Source: Bacteroidales bacterium
Lineage (GTDB): Bacteria; Bacteroidota; Bacteroidia; Bacteroidales; WCHB1-69
NCBI GenBank assembly: GCA_023229985.1
Contig: JALNYF010000007.1
Coordinates: 1-57,960, forward strand
DNA length: 57,960 nt
Direction: 5' to 3'
Positions 42,001-50,691 of this stretch are shown here, piece after piece. Position numbers and translations under genes: made by a program. Under the pieces are notes generated by a model. The model was not told where the DNA came from. It saw only the letters and a program-made list of their open reading frames with translations, and searched no databases. Numbering within the stretch: the first letter of the stretch is position 1; every line of letters begins with the position of its first letter.

Positions 42001-44637
42001 TTATTTTAAATTGGCAATTTGTTCTTGTAATAATTTAATTTTTTCTTCCGCATCAGCCTGTTTTTTTCGTTCTGTGGCAACGACCTGCTCCGGCGCATTG
42101 TTTACAAAACGCTCATTGCTCAACTTTTTCAAAACCGATTCCCTAAAACTTTGCGTATAGGCAAGCTCTTCATTCAATCTCTTCAATTCTTCCTCTACAT
42201 TAATATTTTGTGCAATGGGAATCATATATTCCACATTTTGCTCAATAAAGGAACATGTTCCGGAAGATTTTTCTGTAACATATTGTATATCTGATAAATT
42301 ACAGAGTTTTATCAAAATACTATCCATCTCTCGGTCGGCGGAATCTGCCGATTTCAAAATGAGCAATGGCAGTTGATTTTTTTGCGCGATATTTTTTTCT
42401 GCGCGAACACGTCTCACATTCTCCACTACTTTTCTTACTGTAGCAAATCTCTCCAAGATGTTATCGGTATCTTTTTCATCGCTGATTCTCGGCATTTCGG
42501 CAATCATAATGGATTCATTTTCACCTCTTTCTTTCAAGTTATGCCACAATTCTTCGGTAATAAACGGCATAAAAGGGTGTAAAACTTTCATTAAATCATC
42601 GAAAATATCAATAATTTCGCGGAATGACTTTCCATCAATAGGTTTTTGGTATGCCGGTTTGACTACTTCGAGGAAGCAGGCGCAAAAGTCATCCCATACC
42701 AATTTATAGGCAGACATGAGCGCGTCTGAAATTCGGAATTTGTCGAAATTATCGTTAATTTCTGCCAATGCTTGGTTGAAACGTTGACGAAACCACTTGA
42801 TACATACCTCTGTATGAATGGGTTGCTTTGCTTTTTCGTCAATTTCCCATCCGCGGATAAGTCGGAAAGCGTTCCAGATTTTGTTGCTAAAATTACGTCC
42901 TTGTTCGCACAAAGATTCGTCGAAGAGCAGGTCGTTGCCCGCGGGGGAGCTAAGCAGCATACCCAAGCGCACGCCGTCCGCGCCGAACTGCTCCATCAGC
43001 ATAATCGGGTCGGGCGAGTTGCCTAAGGATTTTGACATCTTGCGACGTTGCTTGTCACGTACTGTACCGGTAAAATAGACGTGTTTAAACGGTACTTGTT
43101 TGCGCCATTCCAAGCCTGCCATAATCATACGTGCCACCCAGAAAAAGATAATGTCGGGTGCGGTAATCAGCACGTTGGTCGGATAATAGTATTTAATATC
43201 GTCATTATCAGGGTTTCTCATTCCGTCAAAAACAGACATGGGCCAGAGCCACGAAGAAAACCAGGTGTCCAAAACGTCTTCGTCTTGTTTGATATCCTGA
43301 GTAGTCAGTTTCTGTTCCGGGAATTTTTGTTGCGCCAAGGCAAGGGCTTCTTCCTTGTTTTTAGCCACAACATATTCATTATTAGGCAAATAAAAAGCAG
43401 GAATACGATGTCCCCACCATAATTGGCGACTGATACACCAATCTTTCACGTTCTCCATCCAATAGGAGTATGTATTTTTAAACTTATCGGGATAGAATTT
43501 AATTTCGTCATTCATCACCACGTCCATAGCGGGCTTTGCCAATGAGGATATTTTGCAAAACCACTGCATTGACAGTTTGGGTTCGATAGCCACCTGCGTT
43601 CTCTCGGAGTAGCCAACTTTATTGACGTAATCTTCAATTTTGACAAGGTTGCCCGATTTTTCCAACAGCGGAATGATGGCGTCGCGTGCTGCGAAACGCT
43701 CCATTCCCACAAGGATTTGGGCACTTTCGTTCAGCGTCCCGTTATCATTAAAAATATTGATGGAATCCAACCTGTATTTAATGCCCAAATTATAGTCATT
43801 AATGTCGTGAGCCGGTGTAATTTTTAGGGCACCGGTACCGAACTCTCTGTCCACATATTCATCAAAAATAAGTGGAATAGAGCGATTTACCAATGGCACA
43901 ATGGCGCGTTTTCCTTTCAAGTGTTGATAGCGGTCGTCATCGGGGTGCATGCAGATGGCGGTATCGCCCAAGATAGTTTCGGGACGGGTAGTAGCAATGG
44001 TAACAAACTCATTATCAACGCCTTCTATTTGATAACGCACATAGTACAATTTAGATTGAACTTCCTGATAGACAACTTCTTCATCAGATACGGCGGTCAG
44101 GGCTTGCGGGTCCCAATTAACCATACGCACGCCGCGGTAGATAAGTCCTTTGCGATATAGGTCGATGAAAACGTCAATAACGGCTTCGGAGAGATCGGCA
44201 TCCATGGTAAATTTAGTTCTGTCCCAATCGCAAGATGCGCCTAACTTCTTGAGTTGTTGCAAGATAATTCCGCCGTGTTTTTCTTTCCATTGCCAAGCAT
44301 AGTTTAAAAATTCCTCACGGGAGAGGTCTTTTTTGTCGATACCTTTTTCTTTAAGCATCGCCACCACTTTGGCTTCTGTAGCGATGGAGGCGTGGTCTGT
44401 TCCGGGCACCCAAACGGCGTTAAAACCCTGCATTCTTGCACGTCTGACCAAGATGTCTTGAATGGTATTATTCAACATGTGTCCCATGTGCAAAATTCCA
44501 GTCACATTGGGCGGGGGAATTACGATAGTAAAAGGGGGTTTTTGATTAGGAACAGAGGCAAATAATTTATGCTCCATCCAAAAGCTATACCACTTATTTT
44601 CAATCTGTTGTGGTTCGTATTTTGTAGCAATTTCCAT
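42001..44637 (-). CDS. valS: Valyl-tRNA synthetase
   Basis: A class I aminoacyl-tRNA synthetase of about 878 aa that charges tRNA-Val and edits threonine mischarging. The HIGH motif is HMGH within PPPNVTGILHMGHML (about 42-56), the KMSKS motif is KMSKSLGNSPDP (about 520-531), and the editing domain (TTRPETILGDTA) lies between. The anticodon-binding and C-terminal coiled-coil parts (LQEQIANLK) are complete. The frame opens at 44652, but the TAnnTTTG element at 44666-44673 leaves almost no leader for that ATG, and homologues begin with the equivalent of MEIATKYEPQ, so the ATG at 44637 is preferred. It is the first gene of the dapD unit. Confidence 0.96.
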   Translation of the reverse strand: MEIATKYEPQQIENKWYSFWMEHKLFASVPNQKPPFTIVIPPPNVTGILHMGHMLNNTIQDILVRRARMQGFNAVWVPGTDHASIATEAKVVAMLKEKGIDKKDLSREEFLNYAWQWKEKHGGIILQQLKKLGASCDWDRTKFTMDADLSEAVIDVFIDLYRKGLIYRGVRMVNWDPQALTAVSDEEVVYQEVQSKLYYVRYQIEGVDNEFVTIATTRPETILGDTAICMHPDDDRYQHLKGKRAIVPLVNRSIPLIFDEYVDREFGTGALKITPAHDINDYNLGIKYRLDSINIFNDNGTLNESAQILVGMERFAARDAIIPLLEKSGNLVKIEDYVNKVGYSERTQVAIEPKLSMQWFCKISSLAKPAMDVVMNDEIKFYPDKFKNTYSYWMENVKDWCISRQLWWGHRIPAFYLPNNEYVVAKNKEEALALAQQKFPEQKLTTQDIKQDEDVLDTWFSSWLWPMSVFDGMRNPDNDDIKYYYPTNVLITAPDIIFFWVARMIMAGLEWRKQVPFKHVYFTGTVRDKQRRKMSKSLGNSPDPIMLMEQFGADGVRLGMLLSSPAGNDLLFDESLCEQGRNFSNKIWNAFRLIRGWEIDEKAKQPIHTEVCIKWFRQRFNQALAEINDNFDKFRISDALMSAYKLVWDDFCACFLEVVKPAYQKPIDGKSFREIIDIFDDLMKVLHPFMPFITEELWHNLKERGENESIMIAEMPRISDEKDTDNILERFATVRKVVENVRRVRAEKNIAQKNQLPLLILKSADSADREMDSILIKLCNLSDIQYVTEKSSGTCSFIEQNVEYMIPIAQNINVEEELKRLNEELAYTQSFRESVLKKLSNERFVNNAPEQVVATERKKQADAEEKIKLLQEQIANLK

Positions 44638-44665
44638 ACTTTGTTTAATCATTAATTTAAGACTG

Positions 44666-44673
44666 CAAAGTTA
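44666..44673 (-). promoter_or_regulatory. -7 promoter element of the valS unit
   Basis: The minus strand reads TAACTTTG (TAnnTTTG), 28 nt before the preferred valS start. Confidence 0.6.
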
Positions 44674-44777
44674 CATGAAGATTTTAATAAAATGCAGTTC
44701 AAAAAAACATTTAACATGGCCGAATAAAGAGCAAGAAAAGCGGTTTCAGTAAAAAGCGAAATGGGGAGCGGCGTTGA

Positions 44778-45788
44778 TTATTGACAATCCGACATAATTT
44801 GCATAGCGGCGGCGGCGGCATCAGAAAGGGTATCGCGAATACTCATCGGGCGTTTGGCACTGCCGGCGACATAGATTCCGGTTTGGGCGGTTTCATTATC
44901 GTGAAGATGTGGGTCAATGGTTTGTATAAAATGGTAATCTCCCGCAATTTGGCAATTTTCGGCTAAGGTTTTGGTACCGGGGGAAGGTTCCATTCCACAC
45001 ATCAGCACCAACAAATCGGTTGTCATTTTGAGAGGTTGCCCAATCAGCGTATCTTCGCTTTTAATTTGTACTTTTCCGTCAAAAGTAGCAGAAGCTTCGG
45101 ATATTCTTCCTCTAATGTATCTGATATCGTACTCTTCTTGAGATTGGCGGTATAATTCTTCAAATGTTTGTCCCCACATTCGCAGATCCATGTAAAAAAT
45201 GTAAATTTCGGCTTGTGGCAATAATTTTCTGGCTTCAATGGCTTGTTTGACGGCAGTAACGCAACAAATTTTAGAGCAATAGTTATTTCCTGATTTTTCG
45301 TCACGGGAGCCTACACATTGTAAGAAAGTGATGCGTTGCGGCAACTCATCGATAGAATTTTTAATTTGTTTATGACGAATCATTTTTTCCAAATCCAAGG
45401 AGGAGATGACTCCTTTATAAATTCCGTAGCCCAATTCTTCTTTTCTGTGGGCATCAAAAATTGTATAACCTGTGGTTATCAATACTTTAGATGCGAAATA
45501 AGTTTTCCCGTCTTTATCAAAAAGTTTACATTCGTCATTCGTTTCTTTAATATTGACAATTTCTTTTTCGCAGATAAGCTGAATATTATCGTGCAATAAT
45601 TTGGCATTAAGTTCATCGACCAAGTCGGCGGCGGCGACAGAACTGGGAAACAGAAAAGCTTTGTCCAAGATATTGGAGAGGGGTGTTGAAGATTTCTCGA
45701 AGAGTGTAACTTCAAAATTGTGGGCAGCTAAGATGGAAGCAGCTTCAATACCTGCAGGTCCGGCACCTATGATTGCTATTTTTTTCAT
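44778..45788 (-). CDS. HdrA-like FAD-dependent oxidoreductase
   Basis: A 336-aa flavoprotein related to the central part of heterodisulfide reductase subunit A (HdrA) and QmoA. The FAD-binding GxGxxG region is IIGAGPAGIEAASILA (4-19). The HdrA-specific cysteine cluster is VGSRDEKSGNNYCSKICCVT (about 178-196), and the C-terminus has IYVAGSAKRP with an FAD-closing motif. It lacks the N- and C-terminal ferredoxin domains of methanogen HdrA (about 650 aa), so it resembles the reduced bacterial form. It is the last gene of the seven-gene operon, 14 bp after the HdrB-like gene, and should pass electrons between its FAD and the Hdr-like iron-sulfur subunits. Its substrate is unknown. Confidence 0.82.
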   Translation of the reverse strand: MKKIAIIGAGPAGIEAASILAAHNFEVTLFEKSSTPLSNILDKAFLFPSSVAAADLVDELNAKLLHDNIQLICEKEIVNIKETNDECKLFDKDGKTYFASKVLITTGYTIFDAHRKEELGYGIYKGVISSLDLEKMIRHKQIKNSIDELPQRITFLQCVGSRDEKSGNNYCSKICCVTAVKQAIEARKLLPQAEIYIFYMDLRMWGQTFEELYRQSQEEYDIRYIRGRISEASATFDGKVQIKSEDTLIGQPLKMTTDLLVLMCGMEPSPGTKTLAENCQIAGDYHFIQTIDPHLHDNETAQTGIYVAGSAKRPMSIRDTLSDAAAAAMQIMSDCQ

Positions 45789-45802
45789 TATTGACGATTC
45801 TT

Positions 45803-46858
45803 TTATTGTTTTAAAAAATGAGGTTTATCGGGTGTAGGCAATATTTTACCGTTTGCACCTCTAAATTTTTCGTCGGGATTAAATTTGATTCCAATTTTAT
45901 TCATTAATATTTCCGATTGAACTTGATGGAGTTGCAGTCCGAGTTGCCACGGGTCGTAGCCTAACAGCAAACCTGCCATTTCTTCATAGGTCAGCACCGG
46001 AATTCCGTATCCTTCTTTATCGTAGGTTTTGTTATCCATTTCAGCAATCACATATTGCCATTTATCCATAAACATACTACAGCCCGGGCAATTCGTCACG
46101 ATAAAGTCGGGTTCATAAGGTTCCATGGATTCAAATTTCTTTTTGGAATTAGCGATTGAGTAGCCGCGATTTTCTTGTAAAAGATAGTGACGGAAACCGA
46201 AACCGCAGCAATGTCTTCTTTCGGGATAATCTATCACTTCCCCACCCCAACTCTCTATCATACCGGCTAATACGTGTGGGAACTCGGCTTTCCCAATTCC
46301 TTTTTCAGGAAAAATTTTGGCATAGTGACACCCAATATGTTCCACCACCCGCAAGGGTTTTCCGGTAAAACGATTCACCAATTGGTGTTTCATTTTCGTT
46401 TTCAGTTCTTCCCGAAATTTGTAAATAATGTCTGAAGGATGTGCAATATTTTGGGGAAGTTCGAACTCTCTCCCGGTGGCTTTTCGCAAATTCTCGCGGG
46501 TTTGTTCTAATAAATCAGGGTTATTTAGCCACATTTCCGTCATCTCTGTGAAAATCCCGAACGAGGTGACGCAAGAAGGGACATAGTGCGTATAACCTGC
46601 TTCGGTCATCAGTGAATATAATCTCGCCACAATGGTCAATGTCGTCTCAATCGGCACAATATCACTATGATAGCCTATTCCGGTACACGTATGTTGATTT
46701 GCCTCATCGCGAATATCCTTTTGCAATTCTTCTTTCATTATTTTCAAAAATGTGGTCTCCGAACCCGGAAAGAAAGTCTGACGAATACAACTTCTTTCAT
46801 AAAAATAGTGGTCGTCGGCTATCGCTTTTTGATACTCATTCCAATAACGTTTATTCAT
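45803..46858 (-). CDS. HdrB-like (CCG domain) subunit
   Basis: A 351-aa protein related to heterodisulfide reductase subunit B, whose two CCG domains bind unusual iron-sulfur clusters at the disulfide site. The second CCG domain is intact: Cys in HIGCHYAKIF, then RHCCGFGFRHY, then TNCPGCSMFMD. The first is degenerate: CTG replaces CCG (QHTCTGIGYH), and a single Cys (VPSCVTSF) stands where CxxC is expected. One of the two noncubane clusters is therefore probably absent. The C-terminal LLGYDPWQLGLQLHQ is typical of bacterial HdrB homologues. It lies 7 bp after the membrane HdrD-like gene. Confidence 0.82.
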   Translation of the reverse strand: MNKRYWNEYQKAIADDHYFYERSCIRQTFFPGSETTFLKIMKEELQKDIRDEANQHTCTGIGYHSDIVPIETTLTIVARLYSLMTEAGYTHYVPSCVTSFGIFTEMTEMWLNNPDLLEQTRENLRKATGREFELPQNIAHPSDIIYKFREELKTKMKHQLVNRFTGKPLRVVEHIGCHYAKIFPEKGIGKAEFPHVLAGMIESWGGEVIDYPERRHCCGFGFRHYLLQENRGYSIANSKKKFESMEPYEPDFIVTNCPGCSMFMDKWQYVIAEMDNKTYDKEGYGIPVLTYEEMAGLLLGYDPWQLGLQLHQVQSEILMNKIGIKFNPDEKFRGANGKILPTPDKPHFLKQ

Positions 46859-46865
46859 TGTATAT

Positions 46866-48644
46866 CTATTTTTTTATCAAATTATCCTTAACAATTTCGG
46901 CAATATCTCTGATCGGAAAATCCATGGAGTGCTTAAAAGCCTTTTTGCACATAGGGCAGGCAGTAGCAATGACATCCGGTTTTTTATGCATCAGGTTTTT
47001 GAATGCAGCATCGCGGATTTTTTTTTGTTGTTCATTATTTATCAATGTATTACCTAAATTATAGCCACAACACAGGCTATCTTCTTTTTCAGATTTTGCC
47101 TTTACCAATTGCGTTGTCTTTTTCAAAATCTGGCGGGGTTCTTTATAAATATTGCAACCTCTACCCAATTCGCAGGGGTCATGGTAAACGGTTTTCAAAT
47201 CATCTTTGCGTACCTTAATCTTTCCACTCTGCAATAATCCGGCAATGTATTCTGTATGATGAATGACAGGAACAGGGAGTTTGTATTCCTTTTTGAAAGA
47301 CTGATAACAAATTGGACATGAGGTAATAAGGAACTGGATTTTGGATTTTTTAATCATCTCAATATTTTTTCTCCTCAACTCACCGGCTTGATTCAGATAC
47401 CCTTGTTGCATCAGCGGTCGGCCGCAGCAGATGGTCTTATCTTCGTCCATGTACCAGTATTTTTGACCGGCAGCTTCAAAAATAGCCACCATGGCTTCGG
47501 GAATTGCCGGTGTAAGATGTGACATGCAACCGGCAAAGTAGCCCACCCTGCCAATAGCGTTAAATGGCTGTATATTATCCAGATACTGATAATTATGTTG
47601 CGTATCCAATTCTTGTTTGTGGCGCGCCTGTTGCCGGATAGACATCAGGTCAATATTGACAGGGCAGTCGGAACTGCAACGCGCACAAAGCAGACAATTA
47701 TCGGCTATTTCGGGTTTTACTCTTTTATAGCGCAAGTCACGCAAAAAATAGACAGACTGGACATTAGGGATAGCTAATTGTTTATTTAACGGACAGTTAT
47801 CAATGCAAATGCCGCAACGCGAGCAGGCACTCAATTCATACATCGTAAATCCGGTTTTAGCAGTTCTCTCTTTCAAACCCAAATGACGGAAAAAGATAAG
47901 GACAATTTCGGTAAAGATGTGCATGTAGCGAGAAAATGGCAGAGCCACGAAGAAAATAGCCAAAGAAAACGAATAACACGTCCACGACAATAATTCAAAC
48001 GTCGAGGCAAAAGAAGATGAAAATAAATCTCCGACAGATTGTGTCAAAAAGCCCCCATTATGATATAAATTGGCAGAGAGAGATTCGGAAAGAAGCCGAA
48101 GCGGGAAAATTGCCCAAAGCGAGAATTTCGCAAATTGGTCAAAGATAACGTGTTTGGTCACTTTTTTCATGCCCACAATTCGGGAATACACTTTTTTAAG
48201 GTATGCCAAAGTGATACCGGAGAGAACATAAAGCAACAGAAAATCCATGAGATTGGCAAAAAACATGGATATGCCCGGACTCGGCGTATCATGGACAAAA
48301 TAGCGAAAGAAAATCCCCATCCAAAACGGGTGACTCTCCGTTGGCGCCATGTGAGATTCTATCGCACCTACCACAATAAGCAGAAACCAACCTAAAGCTA
48401 TACTACGATGCATGTAGCCGAGAACCAAGTTCTTACGGGAAATTCTAACATGCAAAATTCCTTCGCGAAAAGCTTCCCAAAGTGCAGGAATAAATTTCCA
48501 AGAGATTAGATTTTTAAGAAAAATCGCTTTTTGCAATCTGTCAAAATGTTTATACCAACGAACATATTTCCAGATGCAAATACCCAAAAGCACTAATACA
48601 GCGGCGCAAAAAGGTAGAACAAAAGGACTGAAATATTGACTCAT
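46866..48644 (-). CDS. Membrane-anchored HdrD/E-like iron-sulfur protein
   Basis: A 592-aa protein that joins a membrane part to iron-sulfur and CCG domains. About five hydrophobic segments lie in residues 5-245 (for example 6-30, 78-100, 125-150, 220-240). Histidines near helix ends (MHRSIALGWF, SRYMHIFTEI) could ligate haem b as in HdrE/NarI. Two 4Fe-4S motifs follow: CSRCGICIDNCP (about 272-283) and CLLCARCSSDCP (about 317-328). Two intact CCG domains follow: GCMSH, ICCGRPLM, CPICYQ and then DPCELGRG, LCCGYN, CPMCKK. The layout fits a quinone-linked electron carrier and makes it the likely membrane anchor of the complex. Gaps to its neighbours are 7-8 bp. Confidence 0.85.
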   Translation of the reverse strand: MSQYFSPFVLPFCAAVLVLLGICIWKYVRWYKHFDRLQKAIFLKNLISWKFIPALWEAFREGILHVRISRKNLVLGYMHRSIALGWFLLIVVGAIESHMAPTESHPFWMGIFFRYFVHDTPSPGISMFFANLMDFLLLYVLSGITLAYLKKVYSRIVGMKKVTKHVIFDQFAKFSLWAIFPLRLLSESLSANLYHNGGFLTQSVGDLFSSSFASTFELLSWTCYSFSLAIFFVALPFSRYMHIFTEIVLIFFRHLGLKERTAKTGFTMYELSACSRCGICIDNCPLNKQLAIPNVQSVYFLRDLRYKRVKPEIADNCLLCARCSSDCPVNIDLMSIRQQARHKQELDTQHNYQYLDNIQPFNAIGRVGYFAGCMSHLTPAIPEAMVAIFEAAGQKYWYMDEDKTICCGRPLMQQGYLNQAGELRRKNIEMIKKSKIQFLITSCPICYQSFKKEYKLPVPVIHHTEYIAGLLQSGKIKVRKDDLKTVYHDPCELGRGCNIYKEPRQILKKTTQLVKAKSEKEDSLCCGYNLGNTLINNEQQKKIRDAAFKNLMHKKPDVIATACPMCKKAFKHSMDFPIRDIAEIVKDNLIKK

Positions 48645-48652
48645 AGTGCAGA

Positions 48653-48985
48653 TTATTTAGTCGTTAAAAGTTTTCTCATGTTCATAATAATGGGACGTAG
48701 ATTAAGACCGCGCGGGCAAACCAGCGTACATTTTCCGCAAAGCATGCACTTGGCGAGTTCCTTATCCAAGCCACCAAGTTGTCCCATAGTGTATAATGAT
48801 TTTACTTTTCGGATATTAAAAGAAACGAACTGTTGAGCGCTGCAAGTGGCGGTACATGCGCCACAGTTCATACATTTTTTGAATGAAGGAGTAATTCTTT
48901 CCAATTGGTGGAGTTTCCCAAAATCACAATTGTCCATATTGACGACTCGGGTTTGGGAGATAGTAAAACCAAATGAAATTGCCAT
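48653..48985 (-). CDS. HdrC-like 4Fe-4S dicluster protein (110 aa)
   Basis: A small ferredoxin-type subunit. Two CxxCxxCxxxC[PS] motifs are visible: CMNCGACTATCS (about 38-49) and CMLCGKCTLVCPRG (about 80-93), separated by a short helical linker, as in HdrC. It probably wires the membrane subunit to the HdrA/HdrB-like proteins. The second Cys motif is followed by LNLRPIIMNMRKL, as in HdrC proteins. The neighbouring 201-aa protein is a second, longer HdrC-like subunit, so the complex has two. Confidence 0.85.
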   Translation of the reverse strand: MAISFGFTISQTRVVNMDNCDFGKLHQLERITPSFKKCMNCGACTATCSAQQFVSFNIRKVKSLYTMGQLGGLDKELAKCMLCGKCTLVCPRGLNLRPIIMNMRKLLTTK

Positions 48986-49002
48986 ATTATCGAATTAATT
49001 GA

Positions 49003-49608
49003 TTATTCATTATTTAACAGTTTGTCCATCAATTGATTACCACCTGTTATTTCATATATTTTTCTAATTTCGTTTAAAGTTTCTTCGCGAATAGTGCGAA
49101 GTGCTCCCGGACCGACTCCGTGATAATTGGCACCGAATTTAGGGGCAACTTCTTCAATATTTTTCACATACCATTCCCAAATAGGACCTTGTTCGGGGTG
49201 AAGTGCCGGAACAACTCTGTCAGGATGAACGCAATAGCCAATTTCCAAAATATTCTTTCCTACTGTCTCTGCCAACCGATGCTGCTGCTTTTTGGCAACA
49301 TCATTATAATAGCCCAACTCCTGCGCGGTCTTACGGAGCACAAGAATAATTTCGGCGGGAACATTGCCACGCGGACAACGGGTTTTGCACGAAAGACATT
49401 GGCCACAAGCCCAAATCATGTCCGAACGAAGTAAAGCTTCTATTTCTTCCTCGTTTTTTCTTTGCACAATGTCGCAGATTTTGCGAGGGTCATAATCGTA
49501 AAATTCCGCTGCCGGACAAATTGCCGTACATATCCCGCAATTCATGCACGCCTTCAGGGCTTCCGAAAAGCGGATATCTTGAGTCAGCAGATTAAAAATA
49601 TTACCCAT
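49003..49608 (-). CDS. HdrC-like 4Fe-4S dicluster protein (201 aa)
   Basis: A two-cluster ferredoxin-like subunit. The first motif is CMNCGICTAICPAAEFYDYDPRK (about 21-43, with the DYDPRKI signature that follows the cluster in HdrC homologues), and the second is CGQCLSCKTRCPRG (about 68-81). A C-terminal extension of about 100 residues (GKNILEIGYCVHP, GPGALRTIREETLNEI) is not part of ordinary HdrC and may dock the VOC or HdrA-like partner. It starts 2 bp after the VOC gene stop, so translation is likely coupled. Confidence 0.85.
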   Translation of the reverse strand: MGNIFNLLTQDIRFSEALKACMNCGICTAICPAAEFYDYDPRKICDIVQRKNEEEIEALLRSDMIWACGQCLSCKTRCPRGNVPAEIILVLRKTAQELGYYNDVAKKQQHRLAETVGKNILEIGYCVHPDRVVPALHPEQGPIWEWYVKNIEEVAPKFGANYHGVGPGALRTIREETLNEIRKIYEITGGNQLMDKLLNNE

Positions 49609-49610
49609 AA

Positions 49611-50681
49611 CTATTTGATTTTTACTTTATTCATTTTCATACACTTCAAAAGAAACTTCGGAAGTGCTTTACTACGGTCACGTTTAAGTAAATGAATACT
49701 CCAGCCCAATTTTTTGATAATCGGGACTTCGTGAGTTTCCACAAATTCAATGAGTGTTCCGTCAGGGTCTTCGATATAAGTAAAATGACCTGACGCGTCG
49801 CCCATATTGAATTCGCTCTGGTCGGCGCAACTATCCACCGTAAACGGGAAACCCTTAGATGCGCAATATTCTCCCAGAGCCTTCATATTGGCAACATCAA
49901 AACAAACTTGGATAAAACCGGGATCTCCCCAAAAGCGATTTTCAAAAATCTTTTGCGGTACACGGTCCATTGCCACTACCAACTCAATGCTACTTCTGCC
50001 AAAAAGTGGCGCAAATGCACCCTTACGCTCCTCGCTGTGCGTAAGTAAAACTCTGCGATATTTTTGCATAGATCCATTCAAAAACTGCCAATCCTCAAAG
50101 ATGTCCGTGCGGTCATAAACGACGGTATCATAGCCCAAAATATCCTGATAAACCGGCAACGCGCGCTCAATGTCTGAAACGCCAATCATCGCCCCGACCG
50201 TGCCACCGGCGTTTTTCTTTTCATCAATATAAATGGAATCATCTTCAATAACTTGAAAATAATTTTGAAATGGGTCTTGGAGGTAAAAGCATTTTTTTCC
50301 ATCCGGCGTGACGGATATCTCGCCTACATTTTGATAACGTGCTTTAATCGTTTGATGAAGTGCCGGTACGTTTCTGCTTTTTATTTTGGCAACGAAGATT
50401 CCCAAATCTCCGATAGTAATTGGAAACCGCATCGGAACAGGCTGACGGTCAGAATATTGCCAAATTTCAAATCCACCCCCACCCTGCAAGTTAATGGCAA
50501 TACAAGCGTGACGTTTCTGGGGCTGATTACCGGTGTAAGGTAACATTTTGGCAGCAACGGTATCATCTTCCAAGATTTTGACATCAACTTGAAACATTTC
50601 GATATACCATTTCCAAGATTCGTAAAAATCGACAGTACCGATTCCTACTTGTTGAATTCCTGATATTAAATAATCTTTCAT
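49611..50681 (-). CDS. VOC family (glyoxalase/dioxygenase-fold) protein
   Basis: A 356-aa protein with two vicinal-oxygen-chelate modules (about 8-145 and 160-325): ISGIQQVGIGTVDFYESW starts the first and VGAMIGVSDIERALPVYQ the second. DASGHFTYIEDPDGTLIEFVET near residue 310-330 carries the usual Glu metal ligand. The usual first His ligand position is Gln or absent, so metal binding may be altered. VOC enzymes include glyoxalases, epimerases and extradiol or hydroxyphenylpyruvate dioxygenases; I cannot choose among these. It is embedded between an SDR and the Hdr-like subunits, so it probably acts on the same small molecule. Confidence 0.8.
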   Translation of the reverse strand: MKDYLISGIQQVGIGTVDFYESWKWYIEMFQVDVKILEDDTVAAKMLPYTGNQPQKRHACIAINLQGGGGFEIWQYSDRQPVPMRFPITIGDLGIFVAKIKSRNVPALHQTIKARYQNVGEISVTPDGKKCFYLQDPFQNYFQVIEDDSIYIDEKKNAGGTVGAMIGVSDIERALPVYQDILGYDTVVYDRTDIFEDWQFLNGSMQKYRRVLLTHSEERKGAFAPLFGRSSIELVVAMDRVPQKIFENRFWGDPGFIQVCFDVANMKALGEYCASKGFPFTVDSCADQSEFNMGDASGHFTYIEDPDGTLIEFVETHEVPIIKKLGWSIHLLKRDRSKALPKFLLKCMKMNKVKIK

Positions 50682-50691
50682 CCTATAATAA

